Assembly: GCA_014898425.1 (NCBI GenBank)
Contig: RCSZ01000005.1
Location: forward strand, 2,630,501-2,694,500
Direction: 5' to 3'
DNA: 64,000 nt
Source: Botryotinia globosa
Taxonomy: Eukaryota; Ascomycota; Leotiomycetes; Helotiales; Sclerotiniaceae
The notes beneath the pieces are model-generated. The model saw only the letters and a list, made by a program, of their open reading frames with translations, was not told where the DNA came from and searched no databases. The translations under genes were made by a program, and so were the position numbers. Each line of letters begins with the position of its first letter. Within the stretch, counting starts at the first letter, position 1. Positions 23,673 through 36,550 of the stretch are shown here, in pieces.

Positions 23673-23822
23673 TATTATAATACCAACTATATTGTTTTTA
23701 TATTTTAAACACAAACTTTTAGTATACCTTTAATATACTCTACTTCCTATAATAGAGCCTTAACCTTTTATAGTATTTAGAATCTTTATGATATAATATA
23801 AGTCTTTACTCATACCTTAACA
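23673..23822 (+). repeat. Gyp-A copy 1, 3' LTR
   Basis: 150 bp, ungapped alignment to the 5' LTR. Almost all differences are C-to-T or G-to-A. Confidence 0.88.
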
Positions 23823-25399
23823 GGATTTCAATTAATTGTTTTGAAGAATTTGTAATCTAATTACTTTTATTAAATTGAAATTGGTTTTATTATTATATAT
23901 AATTAGAGTAGGATTATTTAAATTATTTATTGATTCTTATATTAATTATTCTAATTTATTATAATATATGAATTCTTTATTAAAATACTCTTTAAAAATC
24001 GGATAATCTTTTTTTAAAATATAATCTTTATTATTAAATTATTTATTATTGTAATTATAATATATCCTTTTATAAATTATATATATAGTTTTTATTATCT
24101 TTAAATTAATAATAATATTGATAGTAGTAAATATTATAATTTATATAAATTTATAAATTGAAATTTAAAATACTTTTATTATTTTTAAATTGAAAAGGAT
24201 TTAATAGATTTTAATTTTCTTTTCAAATTTGAGATCTGATTATATTTATTTCTTTATAACAAATATAAAATTCTTAAAAGTTTTTATTATTTTTATTATT
24301 TTATTATCTTTTTGAATTATTAGGATTTTCATTTTATCCCAAATCTTTATAAACAGAATAACAAATTTCAATAATTTATTGAAATTAGAATCCTTATTAT
24401 TATTTGTATTGAGAAGGATATATTAGAATTTGTTTTCAATATATTAAATCATTTAATTAAATATTTTATTTCAATTTATTATATTTAATTATTTTATATC
24501 ACATCTGATTTAAATAATATATTTTCGAAAAGCTTTAAAAGGTATACTTTTAAGGAATAATTCAATAACTTTATTTTTTGTTGAAACTTTATTTTTAATT
24601 AGATGTTATATAATTTAATTATATTATTTAACAAAACAATTAAGATTATTATATCCAATACCTTCTTTCTATTTATACTTTTTAATAAATTTTTATAGAT
24701 ATTTATAAAAATACATTTTCTAAAGGATATCATTGTTAAAATATTTTTTGAAAAAAATAGATTTGAAATGTTTTTTCTAATTCTATTTTTTAAATTGTTA
24801 TTTCTTTATAACTTTAATCTTCTTTCAAAATATATAATTTATTTATAAAAAAATTCACATTTGAAAATCTTTATTCAAAATATAATAATTTTATTGAAAT
24901 TGTTTTATATCTTTATATTATTTAATAATATTAAAACCCTTGAATTATAATATATCAGTAGTTTTAAAAGGTAACATTGAAAATATAAGAATTCTTAAAA
25001 AGTATTCTAAAAAAGCAATAAATTACTGAATATTAAGATTTCCTTTCAAAAGTTTTGAATTGAAATTTTTATTAGATTTCTTACTCTTATTTATTTTTCA
25101 ATCGAACAAAAAAGAGATATTTGATTTGGAAATATCCTTTTCGAAATCATTTATATTAAAAATATTAAAACTAATTAATAAACTTAAAGATTCCGAATTT
25201 GTAATTGAATAATTATTCTGAATTTTGGATTTATTATTGAAATTGAAAACTAATATAATATAGATTTTATTATTATATTAAATGATTTCGTTTTTATTAA
25301 TAAATGATTATAATAATCAAATAATTATATAAAGATTTAAAGGGTTTTTGATATAATATAAATAAAAACTCAATTATTACTCTATTCATCTTTTTTTTA

Positions 25400-25428
25400 A
25401 TAATTTTATTAAATTTTAACAAAATTAC
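25400..25428. repeat. ORF-flanking palindrome (Gyp-B copy 1, leader side)
   Basis: ATAATTTTATTAAA.. / ..TTAACAAAATTACC. In the element's sense it lies about 730 bp after the 5' LTR. The homologous site in copy 2 is 34884-34912. Confidence 0.5.
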
Positions 25429-26159
25429 CTTTTCTTCTCAAATTTGTATAACTACAAACTTATTTACAAAAATTCAAAAATATAGATTAACAACTTATTC
25501 TAAGGAATTCGAATTTCAGATTTCTTTTGGAAATATATTTAGAAATTTGTTTTTAGAGATAAAAAAACTATCTTTATAAATAATTCTTCTAATTAGATTG
25601 AATAGTATAACACTTCTAATCTTGATATAAATTGTTTTTAAATTTCTTAGAATTTTCAAGTTTTATTTAGATATAGATATAATCAAAATAATTTTGAAAA
25701 TTCTAAGTAAATTCAATGTTTATTAAGTTTTAAATATAGAGATAAATATTAATCAACAAATTTTAGATTCACTTTATAAAAGAAAATTTTTTCCTTTAAA
25801 ATCAAATCTTTATTTAGATTCCTATAAATTTCATAAATAATAAAATTCTTATAACTTATTTTTATAATCTTTTGAGAGAAATAAGAATAGTTCAATTAAA
25901 AATAATCTTATTTTTAATTTAAATTTATATAAAATTATAGATTGATTTTAAAAATAAAGTATTTGTTTTTCCCTTTTCTTTTTCTATTATCAAACCATTA
26001 TTATTTTGATTCCATTATAATACTAAATAATTCCTCATTCCCCCATTTTCTATCAACTTTTCTAAATCAATAATTTTCTGTTTTTTAAAATAATTTAAAA
26101 ATTCAGATTTGTATATAGCTTTTTGATCTTTCAATATTCTTTTTTATATAAATTACTAA

Positions 26160-26399
26160 TATAAAAAAATAGAAGGTAATAGAGTTATAAAGTAATCCTT
26201 CACATATATTATAGAAAAGTTATCAAGGTGTATTGCTTTAGATAGAAAAAAGGAGGGGGAGACTTTATATAGCATTTCACAAAATATATTAGAAGTTTGG
26301 TGGATGGGAACTAATTGCTCTTTCTAAGCTATAAGGAAAAGGGCTATAAATACTAGCTACAGAAGTGGACCACGTGACCAGCACAAAGATTCGCTCACA
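26160..26399 (-). repeat. Gyp-B copy 1, 5' LTR
   Basis: 240 bp, ends GATTCGCTCACA on the plus strand (so TGTGAGCGAATC starts the LTR in element sense). Carries the palindromic GGACCACGTGACC near this end, largely unmutated. Confidence 0.85.
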
Positions 26400-27655
26400 G
26401 TATTTAAGGTGATAAGTTTTCTGAATTTAATTTATATAAATAGATCTAATTTATTTAGATTTATTAGATAAAATACAATAATTATTCCCTTCTAATCTCA
26501 AAAATTTTCGATTGGTTGTTATAATAATAGATAATACTTTTATTTGATATAATAATAGAAATCATATTTATTATAATAATCGAGAATCTTTTTGAATTTC
26601 TATTATTTAATTTCCTTATATATTTTATTATCTTTTTTGAAAACTTAATCTTAATTTCTATATGATTTAATAATATTGATAATATTTTAATCTAATAATT
26701 CTAGTAAATAATAAAATGATTGAAGTAGTAAATTATAGAATATTAAGAAAATCTTGAAATTAACTAGGAATTATAGTAAATAGATCTGTTTATAAACTTT
26801 AAGGATTTTATAAGAACTATTCTATTTGTTATTTTTTTTTTAAATAATTAGTTTTTATATTCTTTATATTAATTTATATCTTATTATCTTTTCTATAAAA
26901 AAAAATATTAATATAAATTTTATTAATATAGTTTTTATATTTCTGAATTGATTAAATTACAAGCGTTTTAAATTTAATTAAAATAAAATCAAATCTATTT
27001 GCAGTCTTATTAGTTTTTAAAAATTCTTGTTTTTTTTAATATAATAGATTTGATAAGATTGATATAAACAATTCAATATCGAGATATAAATAATAATTAT
27101 AATTAGTAAAGAATAAGAATATACTAATAATTTCTAATATAATATTGTTTAATATAAACTTTGTAAATGAAAACTAATCAAATTAATTGTTTTAATAGAA
27201 ATTTATAAAAATGTAAAGGTATTATTTGATTATAATATTAACTTTTTTTATTTAATTATTAAACTCAGGATAGAATAAAAAAGATTATTTTAAAGTGATT
27301 AATAAATATTCAAATAAATACTTTTAAAACTTAGAAATAAATTGAAAACTTTTATTGAATATAATATTATTAAAAGTATTATATAAATAATAAATCTTTT
27401 TAATAAATTGATTTACAAGCTTCTTTATAGATAGCTCTACAACTTATATAAAGTATTACATTTTGATTAAATACTAGATAATTGTAATAATATATTGATA
27501 TTTCTTTTTATAATATTTATTGATTAGTAATAATATAATATAATCAATAGAGATATTAAATTAAGGATAGAATAGTATTAATAAGAATTCAAGGAATTTA
27601 GATATAATAAAGTAAGAGATTTTAATACGAAAATAGAATTAATAAGTTTATATAA

Positions 27656-28213
27656 TGTTACGGGAGCTGCCTCTAGGGTCACGTGGAAGTGTTTAGAGTT
27701 TTCTCGAGGTGGTTTAGACTAAACTTCAAGTAGGAATTCAATAAGGTTGTAACTGATTGTAATTCTTGTAATTATAGTAATAAAACTAATGATTGTTTTT
27801 GAATACGAAACTTTATATTATAATGAAACCTATTTCCTTATATAGACCTTCGTTTTTGTTTAGATAGCTTGGATAGATTGTTTATCCTGTCTATCTATGA
27901 ATAGTTTAAATAGCTTGCCTATTTTGTTTATTCATTATATAATATTTGCTTTGTGATTTATATAATATTATTATTTATTTAATCTATATTTACTAAATAA
28001 TTTATAATCGCTATCCCTTTTGTATTTACTATAGAATAGATATTAATAAAAGATAGATATCTATCTTTTAATTATTATTTATTGATTCGATTATTATTAT
28101 CTTTAATTACTTTTTAATTCAATTATCCCTACAATACTATTTTCATAGATTTCAATACTAAGGTCTTAGATTTATCTTATAATCCATGTTGCGGTGCGGA
28201 TACCTCCGTAACA
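27656..28213 (+). mobile_element. LTR-S solo LTR, copy 1 (recombinant), 558 bp
   Basis: Starts TGTTACGGGAGCTGCC and ends ACCTCCGTAACA, the TG..CA termini with short terminal inverted repeats usual for fungal LTRs. The left flank is TATAA (27651-27655) and the right flank ATAGG (28214-28218); these do not match each other. Each instead matches, inverted, a flank of the second LTR-S copy. The first about 210 bp match copy 2 (reverse strand); the rest differs. It is much less AT-mutated than the Gyp-A DNA around it. No internal coding region, hence a solo LTR. Confidence 0.8.
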
Positions 28214-29541
28214 ATAGGATTTATACAATATATTTAAATAATATTTTAATCTACTCTAAGAATATTACAAATCATAAAGAATATATACACAAAATTATTC
28301 AACAATTAATTGATATTGAATTACAAATTGATATCAATAAATATAAATTTAAAACGGAAAAAACCAAATATTTCGATTTGATTATTACTTTAAAAAATAT
28401 AGAAATAAATCTAAAAAAAATCGATATTATATTCAATTAGAAATTATTAATTAAACTCAAAAACCTTCAATATTTCCTTAGATTTACTAATTTTTATTAA
28501 TATTTTATTTATAATTTTTTCAAAATTATAAAATCCCTTCATCGTTTTTTTTTTTAAAAAAAAGATATAGAAATAGAATTCTAAACAAAAAAATATTTTT
28601 ATAATATTAAAAAACATTTTTTTTTCTATCCCAATTTTTACTATATTTAATTATTATTGTTATATAATTATTAAAACTAATATTTTCGATTAGATTACAA
28701 ATAGTTTTTTTTATAATATAATAATAAAGAATATTTATATCTAATAATATATTTCTTATCAAAATATAGTATTATTGAATATAATTATAAGATTTATAAT
28801 AAAGAATTTCTAATAATTATAAAATTATTAGAAAAATGAAGACTAGAATTATACAATGTTTAAGAATTATTTGAAATCATTATCAATTATAAAAACCTTG
28901 AATATTTTATATTGATAAAAATATTAAATTAATAACAAATTAAATAAATCGAATTTTTATTGAGATTCAATTTTTGTATTATATATCAATTCGATTATAA
29001 AATTATTTGTTTTAATATTTTAAATTACAAAACTAAAAATTGTTTAATATATACTAATTCTAATAATAATCGAATTAAGAATCATTTATAGATAATCTTT
29101 CTAGAATATATATTCATTATTATTATATTTAAGGATATTATTTAATAGATAAATAATAATTTAGATCTGATTATAGTTTCGATAAATATAATCATTTTTG
29201 ATATTAATAAATCGATTAATAATTTTATTAACAAAATATACAAATCATTCAAACTAATTACAATTATATATATAATACTTCAAAACCTTTCTATCTATTA
29301 TTAATCATTAAATATTCAAAAGAATCTTCAAATAGTTTTATAAGATTATAGATTAATAAACAATAAGATCTTTTATTATAATTGTTTTTTTATTTCTCTT
29401 TTTATTAAGCTTTGTATATAGATTATATATTGTATATATTCAACTAAATTAATTAGATATTCAAATTATATTAAAACTATTGATCTTGTTTTTTGTATAT
29501 ATTGATAATTTAATATATCTAAAGAGATTAAGATATTTATA
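28186..29541 (+). pseudogene. Inverted segment of Gyp-A copy 2 pol (RT to integrase)
   Basis: From 28214 on, the sequence matches the plus strand of Gyp-A copy 1 from about 20838 to 22168, although the surrounding copy 2 is on the minus strand. An 84-codon frame (28186-28440, its first codons within the LTR-S end) covers the RT YLNN box (IYTIYLNNILIYSKN) and the segment after it. RNase H and integrase remnants follow with stops. The orientation is explained by inversion between the two flanking LTR-S copies. Confidence 0.85.
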
Positions 29542-30128
29542 TGTTACGGAGGTACCCTGTTACGACGGATTAGTAACAGGCTGTAGAATCACTAACTTAT
29601 AGGCTATAATGGTATTATAGGCCTCAGTGATTCAGTTGTAGTATATCAAGGGACACTAGGTATCTAAGGAAAGCCTCAGGTATGTATATAGTATTAGTTA
29701 TAGGATACCCTAGAAATCTAGAATACATTTCTTAGGATAATAGGTCCTAGGAAAGATAGAATACAATAAGCAAAACGGTTTTACTAAGATTAGTAATATT
29801 CTAAAGGATTAGTTTCAGGATAAAAGAATAAGCTAGAATATTAAGAGTTATGGGATTAGTGTTTTATAATAAACAGTTCAGGAATAATAGCACTTCAGAA
29901 GTATTCGATTATTCTAGTTATTCAAAAAGGATAAAGATTTATATAAGGAAATGGGTTTTATTATAATATAGAGCTTTGTATTTAAAAACAATTATTAGTT
30001 TTATTATTATAATTATAAGAATTGCAATTAGTTACAATTTTATTGAATTCCTATTTAAAGTTTAGTTTAAACCATCTCGAAAGAACTCTAGATATTTCCA
30101 TGTGATCCTAGAGGTAGCTCCCGTAACA
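29542..30128 (-). mobile_element. LTR-S solo LTR, copy 2 (recombinant, opposite orientation), 587 bp
   Basis: On the plus strand it begins TGTTACGGAGGTACCC and ends GCTCCCGTAACA, so it is the reverse of copy 1. The left flank TTATA (29537-29541) is the complement of copy 1's TATAA; the right flank CCTAT (30129-30133) is the complement of copy 1's ATAGG. Little RIP-type damage. Confidence 0.8.
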
Positions 30129-31319
30129 CCTATCTAAAAGATTGAAAAGAATATAATTGATATAATTCTAAAATAAGGTTAATATATTACAAAGTTCAAA
30201 AGGTATTATTAATAATTCAAATATATCAAAATAAATAATAAAAATAGTTTTTATTTATAGTTTTTTATAATTTATAATGGATTGAAAATAATAATAATAT
30301 TAAGCTTGATATAAATTTTAATATAATATAAAATATCAAGGATTTTTTTAATTAATAATAAAAGGTATCGGTTTTTGGTAATAATATTATTTAAATTTTA
30401 ATAATCTTAATAGATTTAAATATATTTTTCTGATTTAATAATTAAAAGAAATAGAATGATTAATTTAGAACAAAATTCCTAAATGAATTCTTTATTTAGA
30501 TTATTATTAAACTATTTACAAACAATTTAAAGCTTGACTGAAGATATTGAATAGTTTTTGTTATATAATAATTCCTTATCTAATATAACCTCGATTTTAT
30601 AATTCTATAAATATTATAATAAAAGCTTATTAATAAAAGAAAATAGAAATCTTAAATATAAATTATAAAATCATAAAAACAACGTATCTTGGATTTTTGA
30701 TATAAAAGGGATAAATTAATTTGTTTTTTTTATAAATTTGTTAATACTATTATTTATTAAGTTTTAATATAATTGAATAGAATTTGTAATTATTATATAA
30801 TATAGATTATAAGTCCTATCTAATTCATTTTAGAATATTTTTATAATATGAATATTATTATTTTTATAGAATTGTATAAAACTATTAATTATAAAGAATT
30901 TTATATTTTGTATTTCAAAATAAATATTTTAAATAATATCGAATAGCTTATTTAAAGGATTTGATAATGATAATAATAGTAAGAATAAAGTATTTTAATT
31001 TTAAAATAATTTCTTATACTTTTTGAAATTAGTAATAAATCAAACTGAAGTTGATTTTAAGGATAATCGATTGAGGATTATTCTAATTTAAATATCTGCT
31101 TTATTATCGATATAATAAATATAATAAAAGTTTTTATTGAATATTTCGAAATTAATAATATTAGGTTCTTTTTGAATATCTAAAATCTCGATAAATTCGA
31201 GGATTATTGATTGATTTCGGAATAATAAAGATTTAATTTTGAAGTTTTTATTAATAATGTTTTTTATAAAGATTGATTTTGAAATAAGTTTTTATAAAAG
31301 TAATTTGAAATCGATTGAT

Positions 31320-31349
31320 ATAATTTTATTACTTTTTAATAAAGTTATT
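31320..31349. repeat. ORF-flanking palindrome (Gyp-A copy 2, between protease and RT)
   Basis: ATAATTTTATTA.. / ..TAATAAAGTTATT; equivalent to 19624-19653 of copy 1. Confidence 0.5.
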
Positions 31350-33385
31350 TTGTAATTATGAAATATATCAGAAATAATAATTGTTTTAATATTAATAAAG
31401 TAATAATATTTCGAATAATATATAAATATAAATTTAAATATTATTATTAATTAATTAATAATAAGATTATAGTATTGAAATTAAAGGAGATAAAGGATTA
31501 TTGGATTTGTAATTAATAAAATAATAATGTAAAACAAATCGATTTTTCGATAATTATTGATTTGTATATTCAAAAATATATACTGAAAAAGAATATTAAA
31601 AAGCTTTTTATTGGTTAAAAGTAGATAATAGATATAAACAAGGGTATGTATAGATATTTAAAACTTTAAAATGATTTTTTTATTAATAAAATTATAATCT
31701 ATAATTTTATTATTCATAAAATTAATAAATAGAATAATTATATTAAATACAAAAGAGATTTCTATTGAGACTTTAAGAAATTTGTTATTTATTGTTTTAA
31801 AATATAAAGAATTCTTAGATATAATTAATCTTTTAATTTACAAAGATAAATTTCTTATAAAAAATCTCGATTTATAATTGTAAATCGAGATTAATCTTTT
31901 GATATATTAAATTAGGGAATTGAATTTTATTTATTTTTAAATAAATAGATTCTTTAATATATCCTTTTAAATAACATTTTTAAATAAAATTAGAAAGAAT
32001 TAATGAAGTATAATATAATAATATAGTTGAGAAACAATTGGTAGATGGGAATAAGTTTTGATATAAGAAATTAGTAATGTTGTAGTAGGATTTAGAATTC
32101 TAATATTAATTGACTATAAAGAAATGATTAATATAAAAATTGTATTCTATATTAATATTGATATTATATTTTGTATTATTAATTTATTTCTTATTACAAT
32201 TGTTTTTAATATAATTAGGTTTTTTATAATAAAGGTAAAAATTAAGATTAAAATATTGCTTTTAAATATAACAAAATGAAATGTATTGGTTTTATTAAAT
32301 AATATTTAATTATATAGGATTACTAAATAACTTTAATATAAAAAAAATTACAATTAGAGTTAGCTTTCTATTATAATATTTCGATTAATTATAATTGAAA
32401 TTAATATTTTAATTTTTATATTAATTATCAAGGTAAATTTTCTTTTTTAAATTATTATAAATATCTTATTATCAAACTGTTTATATATTAATATCGATAG
32501 TAAAGGATTTGTTAAAATAATTGATTAAAATATTAATCAATTTTTATAAAATCTTAAATTTGAAATTAATAATTTATTATTTAATAGTTTTTTTATATTT
32601 AATAATAAGTTGTTTGAATTCGATAATGAAATTATTAAATAAAATCTTCCTTATTTTGTATTTATTATAATCTATAGAAACTTTTTGTAAAAGATTAAGA
32701 GTTTGATATTGTTTATTTAATTTATTTCAAATATTTGTTATAGTGTATTATTTAAGGGGTTAGAGATTGAAATCGTGTAGATTATCTATAATTGTATCGA
32801 AATATATTTAATTATTTGTATAAATCGAGTTAGAGAATAAACTAATAAGAAATATAATTTATTAGAATTCTAACTTATTTTTGTAATTTATAGTTAAACA
32901 ATAATTGATTGTATTATAGAATGCTATATATTAATTCTAATACTTTATAATGTTTTGTTTATTATTATTAAACTTTTTAAAATAAATAAAATGTTTTTAG
33001 TAAAATAGAACTTTTAGATTATTATAAACAATAATCTTTAATATCTCAATTATATTTTGTAATTCAACAATTCATAATTGAATTTTATTAATTTGGGTAT
33101 ATATCATAACAACTTATTCTTATAATAAAGTTATAAACATTTCAATCGAAATAAATATAGTTTAAATAACTATAAAATATATAGTATTTAAATTATTAAA
33201 TAAATTTGTGAATAAAGAAATATTAATTTTAATAAAATCAATGATATAATTCAAGAAAAGAAATTATAGGGGTAGATTAGATGTAATTGTTTAATTGATT
33301 ATTTCTAGAATATTTTTGTAATTATAAAACAATTTTGTAAAGTTTTCAATAATAAATTAATATAGATACAATTTAATACAATTGA

Positions 33386-33414
33386 ATAATTTTATTGAAA
33401 TAATAAAGTTATTT
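33386..33414. repeat. ORF-flanking palindrome (Gyp-A copy 2, leader)
   Basis: ATAATTTTATT.. / ..AATAAAGTTAT, 141 bp inside the 5' LTR as in the other copies. Confidence 0.5.
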
Positions 33415-33554
33415 ATAATAAATCAATAGTAGATTCAATTAATATAGTTGGATTATAATTTCGATGGGATTAGAACAATTGAAGTAATAAAAATACAATT
33501 TGAATGAATATTTTAAAATGAAACTATAATAACTTCTAAATAAATAATATAAAT

Positions 33555-33704
33555 TATTAGAGTATAGATAAAGACTTATATTATATTATAAGAGTTTTAA
33601 ATGCTATTAAAGGTTGAGGCTTTATTATAGGAAATAGAGTACGCTAAGAGTATACTAAGAGTTCTTATCTAAAGCACAAAAGTAATGTAGTTGGCGCCCT
33701 GATA
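33555..33704 (-). repeat. Gyp-A copy 2, 5' LTR
   Basis: 150 bp; keeps TTGGCGCC near its right end (33691-33698), so it is only moderately mutated. Confidence 0.85.
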
Positions 33705-34883
33705 ATATTATTAATTATTATAATTAGAATATTAGATATATAAGAATATATTTCATTTTATTTAGAGTATATTATTGAGAGTAATAATAATCTTAATATT
33801 TTAGTTAATGATATTATTGAAGATAGAGAGTTAATTAAAATTTCGAATCTTTATAAATGAAATAATAGATTCTAATAGTTTATCAAAATTAGAATCTTTA
33901 TTATTATTTATATTGAAAAAAATATATCGAGATTGTTTTTAATATATTAAATTATTCAATTGAATACTTTATTTCAATTTATTATACTTAATTATTTTAT
34001 ATCGCATTTGATTTAAATAATATATTTTCGAAAGATTTTAAAAAGTACATTTTTGAAAAATAATTTAATAACTTTATTTCTATCAAAATTTTAATTTTAA
34101 TTAATTGCTATATAATTTTATTATAATATTTAATAAAATAATCAAGATTGTTATATCTAATATCTCCTTTCTGTTTATATTTTTTTGATAAACTTTTATA
34201 GATATTTATAAGAGTATATTTTCTAAAGGATATTGTTATTGAGATATTCCTTAAAAAAAACAAATTTGAAATATTTCTTTCAATTTCATTTTTTAGATTA
34301 TTATTCCTTTGTAATTTTAACTTTCTTTTAAAATATATAATCTATTTATAAAAGGATTCGTGTTCGAAAATCTTTATTCGAAATATAATAATTTTATTGA
34401 AATTATTCCATACCTTTATATTACTCAATAATATTGAAACTCTTGAATCATAATATATCAATTGTTTTAAAAGATAGTACTAAAGATACAAAAATCCTTG
34501 AAAAGTATTTTAGAAAAGTAATAAATTATTGAATATTAAAATTCTCTTTTAAGAATTTTGAATTGAAATTCTTATCAAATTTTTTACCTTCATTTATCTT
34601 TTGATCAAATAAAAAAGAAACATTTAATTGAAAAATATTCTTTTCGAAATTATTTGTATTGAAAATATTAAAACTAATTAAAAAGCTTAAAGACTTAGAA
34701 TCTATAATTGAATAATTATTCTGAATTTTAAATTTATAATTAGAATTAGATGCTAATATAATATAAATTTATTATTATATTAAGTGATTCTATATTTATT
34801 AATAAATAATTATATAAAGATTTAAAGAGTTTTTGATATAATATAAATAGAAACTCGATTACTATTCTATTCATTCTTTTTCT

Positions 34884-34912
34884 AATAACTTTATTAAATT
34901 TTAGGAAAGTTA
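34884..34912. repeat. ORF-flanking palindrome (Gyp-B copy 2)
   Basis: ATAACTTTATTAAA.. / ..TTAGGAAAGTTAT, homologous in position to 25400-25428 but with better preserved arms. Confidence 0.55.
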
Positions 34913-35630
34913 TCTTTTCTTTTTAAACTCATATAATCACAAATTTATTTTTAAAAATTCAAAAATATAAATTAGTAATTTATTCTAAGGAATTCGAATC
35001 CTAGATTTCTCTCAGAAATATATTTGAGAATTTGTTTTAAAAATAAAGAAATTATTTTCATAAATAATCTCTTTCAATTAAATTGAATAATATAATATTT
35101 TATTTCAATATAAATTGTTTTTGAATTTCTTAATCTAATTAAATCCTATCTAAATATAAATATAATCAAAGTAATCTTGAAAATTTCAAATGAATTCAAT
35201 ATTTATTAAACTTTAAATGTAGAAATAAATACTATTTAATGAATCTTAGATTCACTTTTTTTTCTCAAAATCAAATCTTTATTTAAATTCTTATAAATTC
35301 TATAAATAATAAAACTTCTATGATTTGTTCTTATAACTTTTCGAAAAAAATAAAATTGATCTAATCAAAAGCAATCTCATCTTTAATTTAGATTTATATA
35401 AAACTATAAATCGATTTTGAAAATAAAGTGTTTGAATTTTCCCTCCTTTTTCTTTTATCATCAAACTATTATTATTTTGATTCCATTACAATATTAGATA
35501 GTTCCTCGTTCCTCTATTTCCTATTAACTTTTTTAGACTAATGACTTTCTACTTTCTAAAGCAATTCAAAAGTTTAGATTTATATATGGTTTTTTGATCT
35601 TTTAATATTCTTCTTTATATAGATTATTAA

Positions 35631-35870
35631 TATAAAAAAGTAAAAGATAATAAAGTTATAAAATAATTCTTTATATATACTATAGGAAAATCACTATAGT
35701 ATATCATTTTAAATAAAGAATAGAAGAGGAAAGCTTTATATAACATTTTACAAAACATACTAGAAGTTTAGTAAATAGGAATTGATTATTTTGTTTAAGC
35801 TACAAGAAAAAGGGCTATAAATACTAGCTGCAGAAGTGGACCACGTGACCAGCACAAAGATTCGCTTACA
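35631..35870 (-). repeat. Gyp-B copy 2, 5' LTR
   Basis: 240 bp, ungapped to 26160-26399. The GGACCACGTGACCAGC end is conserved while the middle is mutated. Confidence 0.82.
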
Positions 35871-36258
35871 ATAGATTTTCAGACTTAGAAGTATTCAATC
35901 TTTTCAAAATCAATAACTCTAATTCTTTAAAAGGGATTGAAGTATATAATAGAAATCAAATTGATTAGGAGATCTTCAGAATATATATATTATTATTAGG
36001 AATAATAGTGGTGGTGGATTTCAAAGGGGGGGGGTATTTATTTTATTGAAATGTTATTATTTGAAAACCTTACTTCTATATAATATAATAAAACTATAAT
36101 AAGAAAAATTATATCAAAATAATAAGAAAATTCAACTTTATATAATGAATCTATAATGAAATAATATAATGATTATATAATTTAATAATAATATTCGAAA
36201 AATTAGAAAATGCTGAATTATTATTATTCATATTAAAATCAAAACAAAATTGTTTTAG

Positions 36259-36408
36259 TGTCACGGCACCAACTACGTTGCCTTCATACTTTAGATACGA
36301 ACCTTTAGTATACCTTTAGCATGCTTTACTTTCTATAATAAAACCTCAACCTTTTATAATATTTAGAATCTTTATAATATAATATAAATCTTTATTTACA
36401 TTCTAATA
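36259..36408 (+). repeat. Gyp-A copy 3, 5' LTR
   Basis: 150 bp, starts TGTCACGGCACC; the end reads TTCTAATA for CCTTAACA. Confidence 0.88.
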
Positions 36409-36550
36409 GTTTATATTATCTATTTAAAAATTATTATAGTTTTATTTTCAAAATATTTATTCAAATTTTATTTCGATTACCCTAATTATTTTAATCCTAT
36501 TAAAGTTATAATCTAATTGTATTAATCGAATCCATTATTAATCTATTATA

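Larger units (their letters stand above)
17246..23822 (+). mobile_element. Gyp-A copy 1: full-length Gypsy (chromovirus-like) element, 6,577 bp
   Basis: 150-bp LTRs at 17246-17395 and 23673-23822, TSD GGATT on both sides (17241-17245 and 23823-23827). It is inserted in Gyp-B copy 1. Plus-strand remnants appear in this order: an aspartic-protease-like stretch ending about 19540, RT (VRIYQDYWSLNN at 20551, YLNNILIYF at about 20857 for the YLDD box), RNase H (about 21290-21680), integrase, and near 23180-23330 a stretch resembling a chromodomain. This order (gag-PR, RT-RH-IN-chromodomain) fits a chromovirus. All frames contain stops. The 5' LTR is almost unmutated (TGTCACGGCGCC) while the 3' LTR reads TATTATAATACC. 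Confidence 0.9.
9111..26399 (-). mobile_element. Gyp-B copy 1: large Gypsy element, minus strand, interrupted by Gyp-A copy 1
   Basis: 240-bp LTRs lie at 9111-9350 (3') and 26160-26399 (5'). They start TG and end CA and are flanked by GTAT (9107-9110 and 26400-26403). The flanking Gyp-A sequence continues across the insertion when one GTAT is removed. A purine tract (GAGAGGAA on the minus strand) directly precedes the 3' LTR. Without the nested Gyp-A copy the element is about 10.7 kb, long for a fungal Gypsy. Readable remnants on the minus strand are RNase H and integrase (about 14780-13690). A further about 2.9 kb of degraded sequence lies between integrase and the 3' LTR. The 5' LTR keeps motifs such as GGACCACGTGACC that are fully C-to-T/G-to-A converted in the 3' LTR. 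Confidence 0.85.
8668..33704 (-). mobile_element. Gyp-A copy 2: full-length Gypsy (chromovirus-like) element, minus strand, split by other insertions
   Basis: 150-bp LTRs at 8668-8817 (3' LTR) and 33555-33704 (5' LTR) are flanked by a perfect TSD ATATT (8663-8667 and 33705-33709). Removing the nested Gyp-B element (9111-26399 plus one 4-bp TSD) and the two LTR-S insertions with one TSD each leaves about 6.59 kb, matching the 6,577 and 6,595 bp of the other Gyp-A copies. Sequence 8818-9110 followed by 26404-27655 is the reverse complement of the 3' part of copy 1 (about 23672 down to 22175); 30134-33554 is the reverse complement of its 5' part. The piece 28214-29541 is inverted relative to the rest. 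All reading frames are destroyed by stops. Confidence 0.88.
33850..35870 (-). mobile_element. Gyp-B copy 2, truncated (5' LTR and leader/gag part only)
   Basis: Collinear with 24340-26399 of Gyp-B copy 1 over about 2 kb, including a 240-bp LTR at 35631-35870 ending TTCGCTTACA. Homology fades to the left of about 33850. The bases after the LTR (ATAG, 35871-35874) continue into a hAT-1 element where the homologous sequence in the copy at 42969-44051 also reads ATAG, so this is probably its 4-bp TSD. The other end of the element is missing. No intact frame. Confidence 0.75.

Noticed and set aside
35990..36040. Nine-G run as a G-quadruplex or regulatory site
   Set aside because: Only one G tract is present; homologous hAT-1 copies have GGGTGG here, so it is a variant or slippage of transposon sequence.
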